64,000 nt of DNA from the NCBI GenBank assembly GCA_044222245.1, contig JBGANQ010000051.1, positions 1 through 64,000 of the forward strand, written 5' to 3'. Both the position numbers and the translations under genes were made by a program. The notes under the pieces are model-generated. The model saw nothing but the letters and a program-made list of their open reading frames with translations. It was not told the origin of the DNA and did no database searches. This stretch comes from CALFML01 sp044222245. GTDB lineage: Bacteria; Myxococcota_A; Polyangia; Palsa-1104; JAEUJZ01. Of this stretch, positions 24,810-32,780 are shown in pieces. How positions within the stretch are numbered: the first letter of the stretch is position 1; the number at the start of each line of letters is the position of its first letter.

Positions 24810-25673
24810 TCACGGCGCCTCGCGCAGGATCACGTCGCTGCGGGCCGGCTGCACCGTCACCCGATAGTGCTTGGTGGTAAGGACAAACCCGAGCAGGGCC
24901 ATCGTCAGGCCGGCCCCTTGAATCAGGCCATCGAAGATGAGCACCACCTGGACGGTGCGGTTGGGCAGCGGCAGGCCGCTCTGCTCGCCGAGCAGGAACC
25001 ACGGGCCGAGCAGCGGCACCCAGGTCTCGGGCGAGCTTGACAGGTCGCGGGCGAGCAGCCGATCCGCCGCCCAGGTCGCGGCTAGAAGGCCCGTCCCGGC
25101 GATCACCAGGTTGTAGCGCCGCTGCCGCAAAAGCTGCGGCGGCGGCAGCCCCTGGCTGTCCTGCTCGGTCAGCTTGGGCGGAGCCGGGTTCTCGAAAGTG
25201 GCGACGCCATCGGCAGCGGCCCCCGCGGGGCTCTCGGCGCTGGTCGCGGCGCTTGCGGTGGCAGGCGCCGACTGGGCGGCAAAGTCGCGGTACCACGCGC
25301 TCCACAGCGATGGCACGTAAGCCCAGGCGTGCGGCCAGAAGCTCCAGGCGCTGGACATGTAGCTCGCCGGCGGCGGCAGGAGCGAGCCCGGCTTGGTCGG
25401 CTCCGGCTCGCTGCGGGTCGGTCCGGTGGTCGCGGCGCGCGGCGGCGGCACGACCACGGTCTTGGGCGGCGCCGGCGCGGCCGGCGGCGGCGCCGGACCC
25501 CCAAGCGGCTGCAGGGCCCCCTGCTGGACGCTGTGGCCCGAGGCGCCAAAGTCCCCGCCCTCGCCGCGCTGCGCCCAGGCGCTGCCCGCGGCCGCCCAAA
25601 GCCACAAGGCAGCGGCCAGCTCGCGGCCGCGCAGCCGCCCGGGTCGACTCGGCAAAAGAAGGCTCGCCTGCAT
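24810..25673 (-). CDS. Hypothetical exported protein with C-terminal membrane helices
   Basis: A 287-residue protein. I take the ATG at 25673, which gives a signal peptide (basic start, hydrophobic ELAAALWLWAAAGSAWA, cleavage after AWA) and leaves 22 bp after the upstream receiver gene. The next 150 residues are a Pro/Ala-rich spacer with a Trp/Tyr-rich patch (SSAWSFWPHAWAYVPSLWSAWYRD). The C-terminal third has two or three hydrophobic helices (YNLVIAGTGLLAATWAADRLL and VVLIFDGLIQGAGLTMALLGF). I recognise no family. It may form an operon with the receiver-DUF4388 gene, which ends 23 bp upstream of its start. Confidence 0.6.
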   Translation of the reverse strand: MQASLLLPSRPGRLRGRELAAALWLWAAAGSAWAQRGEGGDFGASGHSVQQGALQPLGGPAPPPAAPAPPKTVVVPPPRAATTGPTRSEPEPTKPGSLLPPPASYMSSAWSFWPHAWAYVPSLWSAWYRDFAAQSAPATASAATSAESPAGAAADGVATFENPAPPKLTEQDSQGLPPPQLLRQRRYNLVIAGTGLLAATWAADRLLARDLSSSPETWVPLLGPWFLLGEQSGLPLPNRTVQVVLIFDGLIQGAGLTMALLGFVLTTKHYRVTVQPARSDVILREAP

Positions 25674-25695
25674 CGCGGTTACTGCCCGTCCTCCA

Positions 25696-26559
25696 TCACA
25701 GCCGGGGCTCGGCCAGGACGGGCGCAGTCGCGGCACCGGCCGCCGCCTCGGCCTCGTCCAGGCGCCGCGCTCCCTCCATCAGCAGGTGGGTGATCTGGGT
25801 GCCGATCTCGTCGTCGGCGTGGACCTCGCCGGCGGTGAAGTCGAAGCGGCCGCTGTGCCAGGCGAGCAGCTGGTAGATGACAGCGACGCCGCGCTCGGGG
25901 CGCCGGGACTCGCCCTCGCGCCCGGGCGAGAGCAGCTCGGCCGCCAGCACCCGGCCGGCGCGGCAGACCAGGCGCCCGGTCTCGACCCCGCGCTGCACGA
26001 CCAGGATGCCGCTCTTGCGCTCCATCTCGATCATCGACAAGAGGCTGCCCAGGCTCAGCTGCTCCAGCGAGCCGTGCACCCCCGACAGCATACCGCCGCC
26101 GTCCGCCTCGCCCGGCGGGGCGCCCGAGGAGCTCACCGCGGCCGGCGGCCACGGCCGGCCGCTCACCGGACCGGACTCGGGCTGGCGGCGCTTGCGCAGG
26201 GTGCTGGCGACCCGCAGGTCGAGCTCTTCGAAGCGAAACGGCTTGGGCAGGTAGTCATCGGCGCCCAGCCGCAGGCCGCGGATGCGATCCTCATCGGTCG
26301 ACAGCGCGGTGAGCAGGAGCACCGGGGTCTGCGCCAGCTCGGGGTGGGCGCGCAGGGCGCGGAGCAGCGCCCAGCCGTCGAGCTTGGGCATCATGACATC
26401 GCTGATGATCAGGTCGGGGCGCAGCGCGAGCGCCCGCTCCAGCCCTTCTTCGCCGTCGCTGGCCGCGTGCACGCGGTGGCCGCGCTTGCTCAGCACCGAG
26501 GTCACCATGCGCACAATCCACGGATCATCGTCGACGAGCAGGATCTGCGCTGGAGGCAT
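25696..26559 (-). CDS. Response regulator receiver fused to DUF4388 (PATAN)
   Basis: A 287-residue cytoplasmic protein. Residues 4-120 are a complete receiver: acid pocket D11-D12, phosphoacceptor D54 in IISDVMMP, Thr in LLLTALS, and Lys106 in LPKPF. After a Pro/Ser linker comes a DUF4388/PATAN domain (about 160-275), with the hallmark GSLEQLSLGSLLSMIEMERKSGIL pattern and the segment GRFDFTAG. Such pairs are frequent in myxobacteria and other Deltaproteobacteria and are thought to relay signals by protein contacts rather than DNA binding. A helical tail ends it. It could be a partner of the orphan hybrid kinase. A GGTGAA hexamer repeat lies 110-155 bp upstream. Confidence 0.88.
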   Translation of the reverse strand: MPPAQILLVDDDPWIVRMVTSVLSKRGHRVHAASDGEEGLERALALRPDLIISDVMMPKLDGWALLRALRAHPELAQTPVLLLTALSTDEDRIRGLRLGADDYLPKPFRFEELDLRVASTLRKRRQPESGPVSGRPWPPAAVSSSGAPPGEADGGGMLSGVHGSLEQLSLGSLLSMIEMERKSGILVVQRGVETGRLVCRAGRVLAAELLSPGREGESRRPERGVAVIYQLLAWHSGRFDFTAGEVHADDEIGTQITHLLMEGARRLDEAEAAAGAATAPVLAEPRL

Positions 26560-26672
26560 GCCGAGGATTCTAAACTCCAGCCGGGCAGAGTCAAACTCCG
26601 GCCGCCCGGCGCCGCCCAGCGCGCGGGCGGCGGGCAGCCGGTGGGCCTCTGCGCGGGCGGTGCCAGAGGCCG

Positions 26673-26714
26673 GGTGAAGGTGAAGGTGAAGACGAAGGTG
26701 AAGGTGAAGGTGAG
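26673..26714. repeat. Hexanucleotide repeat (GGTGAA) x7
   Basis: Seven GGTGAA-type units, the fourth reading GACGAA and the last GGTGAG, in the 237-bp gap between the stop of the glycosyltransferase gene and the start of the receiver-DUF4388 gene. It sits in the probable promoter region of the latter. Confidence 0.85.
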
Positions 26715-26796
26715 AAGGCGCGGGCGCCGGGCCGCAACCTGCCGGGTGGAAGTGAACAGGGCGGGACGTCGGGAACGGCCGGGCGGCGGCAGTGGA

Positions 26797-28155
26797 CTAC
26801 AGGGCGCGCGGCAGGACCTGGCGCGCGCTCTCGGCCTCGGCCTCCAGGGCGACCCGGGCCTCGGGGCGCAGCTCGTGCCGGACCTCGCGCGGCTCGCGGA
26901 CCTCGGGGCGGACCTCGGGCGGGCGGGCGGCGGGATCGCCGGTGAGCAGGAAGTGCTCGATGTTTAGCGCCGCGCCGCGCGGCCCATCAAAGCCGGCGAT
27001 GCGCCGCTGCAGCCGCCGCGCCGACTCGGCGTAGGCGGGGCGCGACAGGATCGTCTCCACCGCCGCCCGCAGCCGCTCGGCGCGGCACTCGCGCATCGGC
27101 AGCCGCAGCCCGGCCCCCAGCGCCTCGACGCGCTGCAGGTTGAGCTCCTGATCGAACATGGTCGGGATGCCGATGACCGGCACCCCCTGGCCCAGGGCCT
27201 GGTAGATGGTCCCGTTGCCGCCGTGGGTGATCGTCAGATGCGAGGCCGCCATCAGCGAGTCGCCGTCGGCCAGCTCCTCGACAAAGACGTTGTCGTACTG
27301 CGAAAACAGCTTGGCCGGCAGCCCGGCGGTGGTGATGAGCACCTGGTAGTTGGTGCCGCCAAAGACCCGCACCGCCTCGCTGAAGAAGCTGGCGTCGCCG
27401 GTCGAGCCCATCGTGAAGTATAGGGTCGGCCGATCCTTGGACAGCCGCCCGAGCCAGATCGGCCGCGGCAGCGCCTCGCGGAAGCGGATCGGCCCGACGT
27501 AGCGGAAGCTCGGCGGCGCGCTGCGCACCGGAAAGTACTCGGGCAGATCGGCCAGGAGCGTCATGTCGCCTTCGATGAGGTCGTGCAGCGAGCCGAGCGG
27601 CGGCAGCCCGAGCCGCTTGCGCACCCCGTCAAAGCCGCGCGCCCAGTACCACAAGAGCACCCGCTTGACCGTCGGAAACAGCGCCTGGGCGACGCGGCGG
27701 CCGAGCAGGCGCTCGGACAGGTGGCCCTCGGGCACCTGGATCTCTTCGGCGAAGCGGCTGGTCCAAGCGGCGTTGGTCACCGCGACATAGGGCACGCGGG
27801 CGGCGCGGGCGCTGGTGGCCAGCGACATGCGCAGGTCGCCCACGACCAGATCCGGACCGATCGCCGCAATCGCCTCCATGTCCGAGCGCACCGAGCGCTC
27901 AGCGACATCGCGCCACCACCGCAGATCGCACAGCCCGGCGCGCCGCGCCAGCTTCAGCGTCACCTCGCGGTCGACGGTGTAGACCGGGTGCACGGCAAAG
28001 CCGGCCTCGCGTAGGAGCCGCGAGTAAGGTCCGGTGCAGCAGAAGTGGATCTCGTGACCATAGCTCCGTGACAGCGCGCGCCCGACCTCTAGGACGCGCG
28101 TGGTGTGGGCGAGGAATCCGCCGTCGGCAAACAGAGCTATCCGGCGTCTAGGCAT
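26797..28155 (-). CDS. GT1-family (MGT/UGT-like) glycosyltransferase
   Basis: A 452-residue GT-B fold transferase using a nucleotide sugar. The N-terminal Rossmann half begins RRRIALFADGGFLAHTTR. The C-terminal donor-binding half holds the UGT signature from SHLTITHGGNGTIYQALGQG through VPVIGIPTMFDQELN (near 320-355). The family glycosylates natural products, lipids or carotenoids. Related enzymes include CrtX, which glucosylates carotenoid end groups, and a crtI gene lies about 9 kb away, but this is only a hint. The last 45 residues are an Arg/Glu-rich tail (EVRPEVREPREVRHEL) with a short repeat, not part of the fold. It is divergent from queC. Confidence 0.88.
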   Translation of the reverse strand: MPRRRIALFADGGFLAHTTRVLEVGRALSRSYGHEIHFCCTGPYSRLLREAGFAVHPVYTVDREVTLKLARRAGLCDLRWWRDVAERSVRSDMEAIAAIGPDLVVGDLRMSLATSARAARVPYVAVTNAAWTSRFAEEIQVPEGHLSERLLGRRVAQALFPTVKRVLLWYWARGFDGVRKRLGLPPLGSLHDLIEGDMTLLADLPEYFPVRSAPPSFRYVGPIRFREALPRPIWLGRLSKDRPTLYFTMGSTGDASFFSEAVRVFGGTNYQVLITTAGLPAKLFSQYDNVFVEELADGDSLMAASHLTITHGGNGTIYQALGQGVPVIGIPTMFDQELNLQRVEALGAGLRLPMRECRAERLRAAVETILSRPAYAESARRLQRRIAGFDGPRGAALNIEHFLLTGDPAARPPEVRPEVREPREVRHELRPEARVALEAEAESARQVLPRAL

Positions 28156-28461
28156 GGCGTAGTCTCCAGGCGATGACGGCGCGATCGGTCAGCTTCCCAA
28201 CCTCTGGGATAAGCCTGATTGGCTCAAGTGGCCCCGTTGGTCCAATCTCCCGACGAGGAAGCCCATGCGCAGTCAGTGAGTCAATTCCGCTCGCACTTAA
28301 CACCACTTCCTGGTCGGCTTTCCACAAGAAAATCACGCTGTTAGCGACGGAAAAGCTGGGTGGGGCTCACCCCCCCAGGTGGGAGCGAACAGCGGACTTG
28401 GAGGGCGCGCGCCCCGGGCAGAACTTGACGCCCGGGCCCGCCGCGGTGGATATGTCGCGCT
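28156..28461. other. Divergent region upstream of queC; strong hairpin
   Basis: About 300 bp between the glycosyltransferase and queC. At 28356-28378 a CTGGG-T-GGGG-CTCA-CCCC-CCCAG element folds into a tight hairpin. It has no T-run on the plus strand; on the minus strand it is followed by CTTTTC, a poor terminator. I looked for a preQ1 riboswitch, common before queuosine genes, and see no matching core. Promoters are not obvious. Confidence 0.35.
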
Positions 28462-29259
28462 ATGGCTGCCCATCCCAACTCCTCCCAAGCTGCCAAGTCG
28501 GCGATGAAGCGCCCGCGGCCGGCAAAAAGTTCACCCGCCGCCGGCCCGCCGCGCGCCGTGGTGCTGCTGAGCGGCGGGCTCGACTCGACGACGGTGCTGG
28601 CGATCGCCAAGGCGCAGGGCTTTTCCGCCTACGCGCTCAGCTTCCGCTACGGCCAGCGCCACCAGGGCGAGATCGCCGCGGCGCAGGCGGTGGCGGCGCA
28701 CCTTGGGGCCAGCGGCCACGTCATCATCGACATCGACCTGCGGGTCTTTGGCGGCTCGGCGCTGACCGCCGACCTCGCGGTGCCCAAGGATCGCGAGCTG
28801 GACAAGCTCGGGCAGGCCGGCGACATCCCGATCACCTACGTGCCGGCGCGCAACACGATCTTTCTGTCCTATGCCCTGGCCTACGCCGAGGTGCTCGGCG
28901 CCGCCGACCTGTTCCTCGGCATCAACGCGCTCGACTACAGCGGCTACCCCGACTGCCGGCCCGAGTACCTGCGCGCCTTCCAGCGGCTGGCCGACCTGGC
29001 GACCCGCGCCGGCGTCGAAGGCCGGCGGCTGCGGGTGCACGCGCCGCTTTTAAAGCTCACCAAGGCGCAGATCATCGAGCGCGGCCTCGGCCTCGGGGTC
29101 GACTACGGCCTGACGCGCAGCTGCTATGACCCGCGCGCCGACGGGGCGGCCTGCGGGCGCTGCGACTCCTGCCAGCTGCGCCTGGCCGGCTTCGCCCAGG
29201 GCGGCCACCGCGACCCCGCCCCCTACGTCGCCGACTCGCCGGCGGGAGGAGCGGCATGA
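28462..29259 (+). CDS. queC: 7-cyano-7-deazaguanine synthase QueC
   Basis: A 265-residue ATP-dependent enzyme that converts 7-carboxy-7-deazaguanine to preQ0 in queuosine (tRNA) synthesis. The PP-loop SGGLDS lies near residues 37-42, followed by SFRYGQRH. The mid-segment YVPARNTIFLSYALAYAE and the C-terminal zinc site (SCYDP, then CGRCDSC near 236-242) are diagnostic. The first 30 residues are a Lys/Pro/Ala-rich extension outside the fold; an ATG at 28504 would shorten it. The stop overlaps the queE start by 4 bp (ATGA), so the two are translationally coupled. queD and queF are not in the window. Confidence 0.95.
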   Translation: MAAHPNSSQAAKSAMKRPRPAKSSPAAGPPRAVVLLSGGLDSTTVLAIAKAQGFSAYALSFRYGQRHQGEIAAAQAVAAHLGASGHVIIDIDLRVFGGSALTADLAVPKDRELDKLGQAGDIPITYVPARNTIFLSYALAYAEVLGAADLFLGINALDYSGYPDCRPEYLRAFQRLADLATRAGVEGRRLRVHAPLLKLTKAQIIERGLGLGVDYGLTRSCYDPRADGAACGRCDSCQLRLAGFAQGGHRDPAPYVADSPAGGAA

Positions 29260-30059
29260 GCTACGCGGTCAAGGAGCTCTTTTACACCCTCCAGGGCGAG
29301 GGCAGTAACAGCGGCCGCGCGGCGGTGTTCTGCCGCTTCACCGGCTGCAACCTGTGGAGCGGGCGCCCAGAGGACCGACCTCGCGCCAGCTGCCAGTTCT
29401 GCGACACCGACTTTGTCGGCACCGACGGCCCCGGCGGCGGCCGCTTCGCCACCGCGGCGGCCCTGGCGAGCGCCGCCTGGGCGGTGTTTCACGACCGCCA
29501 CGCCGCCACGCCGGGTGCCCCCCAACTGATCCCGCTGGCGTCGCCAAGCACGCCGGCCGCGCCCAGCAGTCCTCCGGCCGCGTCCAGCAGTCCTCCGGCC
29601 GCGCCCAGCAGTGTTCCGATAGTGCAGGCAACGGACCCCGCCGCCAGCGCCCGCGTCCGGCCGCTCATCGTGTGCACTGGCGGCGAGCCGCTGCTGCAGC
29701 TCGATGCCGAGCTCGTCGCCGCCCTGCACGCCGTCGGCTTCGAGATCGCCATCGAGACCAACGGCACCCTCGCCCTGCCCGCCGGCCCCGGCCGCCAGGG
29801 CGGCATCGACTGGGTGTGCGTCAGCCCCAAGGCCGGCACCGACCTGCGCCTGACCGCCGGCGATGAGCTCAAGCTGGTCTACCCCCAGCCCGGCGCCGAG
29901 CCCGAGCGCTACGCCCACCTCCCCTTCGGCCACTTCTTCCTGCAGCCCATGGACGGCCCCGCCCGCGCCGAGAACACCGCCCTGGCGGTCCGCTACTGCC
30001 TGCTGCACCCGCAGTGGCGGCTGAGCCTGCAGACCCACAAGCTCCTCGGCATCCCCTAG
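29256..30059 (+). CDS. queE: 7-carboxy-7-deazaguanine synthase QueE
   Basis: A 267-residue radical-SAM enzyme making 7-carboxy-7-deazaguanine from 6-carboxytetrahydropterin. It has the unusual cluster motif C-x14-C-x2-C at C31, C46 and C49, with FTGCNLWSG and CDTDFVGTDG as in proteobacterial QueE, and TGGEPLLQLD near 145-154. A GGAGGAG ribosome site lies before the ATG at 29256. Between residues about 95 and 130 there is an inserted low-complexity Pro/Ala/Ser stretch coded by a 21-bp tandem repeat (29556-29618), absent from typical QueE. It probably forms a surface loop. It is coupled to queC. Confidence 0.95.
   Translation: MSYAVKELFYTLQGEGSNSGRAAVFCRFTGCNLWSGRPEDRPRASCQFCDTDFVGTDGPGGGRFATAAALASAAWAVFHDRHAATPGAPQLIPLASPSTPAAPSSPPAASSSPPAAPSSVPIVQATDPAASARVRPLIVCTGGEPLLQLDAELVAALHAVGFEIAIETNGTLALPAGPGRQGGIDWVCVSPKAGTDLRLTAGDELKLVYPQPGAEPERYAHLPFGHFFLQPMDGPARAENTALAVRYCLLHPQWRLSLQTHKLLGIP
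29556..29618 (+). repeat. 21-bp tandem repeat x3 inside queE
   Basis: Two near-perfect and one degenerate 21-bp unit (GCCGCGCCCAGCAGTCCTCC G) code Ala-Pro/Ser-rich heptapeptides. The length is a multiple of three, so copy changes keep the frame. Confidence 0.8.
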
Positions 30060-30122
30060 CAGGCTGACCTGCTCCGGGCCGGCTGGTGCCAGCGCCTCTG
30101 GGCCGGCGCCTTGCTCGTCGGC

Positions 30123-30152
30123 TTGACACCACAGCCGGGTTTACCGAACAAT
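30123..30152 (+). promoter_or_regulatory. Candidate promoter of glyA
   Basis: A perfect -35 box TTGACA (30123-30128) is followed after 18 bp by AACAAT (30147-30152, four of six). Transcription would begin at or next to the ATG at 30159, implying a leaderless mRNA. No Shine-Dalgarno precedes that ATG, which agrees. Confidence 0.4.
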
Positions 30153-30158
30153 CTGGCC

Positions 30159-31409
<1,251 letters not shown>

Positions 31410-31415
31410 CCCGCG

Positions 31416-32672
31416 ATGAGGCGGCCGGCGGCGACTCTCGCGGTGGCGGTGCTCGGGCTCTTTGGCCTGGGGGCCGGCCCGCCGCTCCCGGGACCGGCAT
31501 CCGCTCACTTACCAACCACCGCCGCGGTCGCATCAGCCACCTACGCCGCGGTCCCATCGGCCATCGCCGCGGTCCCATCGGCCCCACACGCCGCGGTCGC
31601 AGCGGTGCCCGCGGTCGCATCGCCTGCCGCACTGGCGGCGGTCGCCGCGACGCCGGCGGGCGCAGCCACGTCAGCCCCGCCGCCAGGCGCGGCCCCCACG
31701 GCGCTGCCGACCGGGGGCTCGTGTCTGCCGGTGCGGCGGGCCGATCTGGTGAAGCTCATCGCCGCGCAGCCCCTGGCCAAGGGGGACGGGGACGGCAAGT
31801 TCGTCTCGGTGTCGCGCGGCTCACCGCGCTGGCTGGCCGGGTTCAACCTCGCCCTGGCCTGGGAGAACGACGACTGCCCCGCCCTGGCCGACTTCGCCGC
31901 CCAGATGGGCTACACCGCCACCGAGATCATCGACGAGCCGACCGGCGAGCACCACTACGTGCTGCTCGACAAGGCCGGCCGCCACAATGGCCTTGTGGTC
32001 TTGCGCGCCCCGGCCGAGCGCGCCGCCGCCCGCCAGCTCACCATCACCGCCCCGCACGTCGGCTTCGACTTCCGCGATGACCGCGCGATTCGCCTGTACC
32101 GCCAGGTCAAGGCGGTGGCCTACCTGCAGAACACCGCCGAGCGCTGCAGCTCCCCGGTCTGCTCGGGCTGCACCGCCACCCCGGCCTACGCCTGCGGCGG
32201 CTGCCCGCGCGCCTCGGACGCCGCCCACTCGGTCGATCACCTGGTGCTCGCCGTCTACGCCGGCCTGGAGGCGGTGCGCAAGGACCTCCGCTTCGAGTAT
32301 CACGGGGCGGCCAGGTCCGCCGGGCCGCCCGGCTGCCGCGGCAGCGCCCACCTCAGCCAGGGCTCCACGCTGACCCTGTCGCCCGCCCAGGACGACGGCA
32401 GCTACCCGAGCCGCTTCTGGAAGGCGCTGGAGCAGCGCCTGGGCCCGCAGTGCGTCTGCTACCACCAGCGCGAGCGCGGCTGCCTGCTGCCCGGCACCGC
32501 CTCGGTCTTCGGCCGCCTGACCAACGAAGAGCCGACCACCCCCTTTGATCCCTGCGGCCAGCCCGCCGTGCGCCTCTCGGGCCGCTTCCTGCACCTGGAG
32601 GGCGCGCAGCTCCCCGTCGAGGACATCACCGCCGCCCTGTCCGCCGCGGTCCCCCTGAGAGGACCCGGCTGA
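31416..32672 (+). CDS. Hypothetical secreted Cys-rich protein
   Basis: A 418-residue exported protein. It has a signal peptide (RRP start, AVAVLGLFGLGAG core, cleavage near PASA). Residues 35-105 are a low-complexity Ala/Val/Pro/Ser linker made of degenerate repeats of codons for AAVPSA. The folded part (about 110-418) has many cysteines, including CSSPVCSGCTATPAYACGGC (near 246-265), and conserved-looking segments DFRDDRAIRLYRQVKAVAYL and HSVDHLVLAVYAGLEAV. I recognise no family, though the H-D pairs and the Cys knot look functional. It lies 7 bp after glyA, so co-transcription is likely without obvious functional link. Confidence 0.6.
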   Translation: MRRPAATLAVAVLGLFGLGAGPPLPGPASAHLPTTAAVASATYAAVPSAIAAVPSAPHAAVAAVPAVASPAALAAVAATPAGAATSAPPPGAAPTALPTGGSCLPVRRADLVKLIAAQPLAKGDGDGKFVSVSRGSPRWLAGFNLALAWENDDCPALADFAAQMGYTATEIIDEPTGEHHYVLLDKAGRHNGLVVLRAPAERAAARQLTITAPHVGFDFRDDRAIRLYRQVKAVAYLQNTAERCSSPVCSGCTATPAYACGGCPRASDAAHSVDHLVLAVYAGLEAVRKDLRFEYHGAARSAGPPGCRGSAHLSQGSTLTLSPAQDDGSYPSRFWKALEQRLGPQCVCYHQRERGCLLPGTASVFGRLTNEEPTTPFDPCGQPAVRLSGRFLHLEGAQLPVEDITAALSAAVPLRGPG

Positions 32673-32780
32673 GCCAGCCGGCCGCCGCGACCGCCAAGTG
32701 TCGGGAGCGGTGAAGACGCAGCGGCGGTCAGGCGGCGATGACCTCGATATCCGAGGCGGCAGTGGCAGCGCGCAGGGCGC

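Noticed and set aside
28156..28461. preQ1 riboswitch upstream of queC
   Set aside because: I looked for the short stem with A-rich tail next to the ribosome site and found none; the hairpin at 28356-28378 is too GC-rich and too distant.
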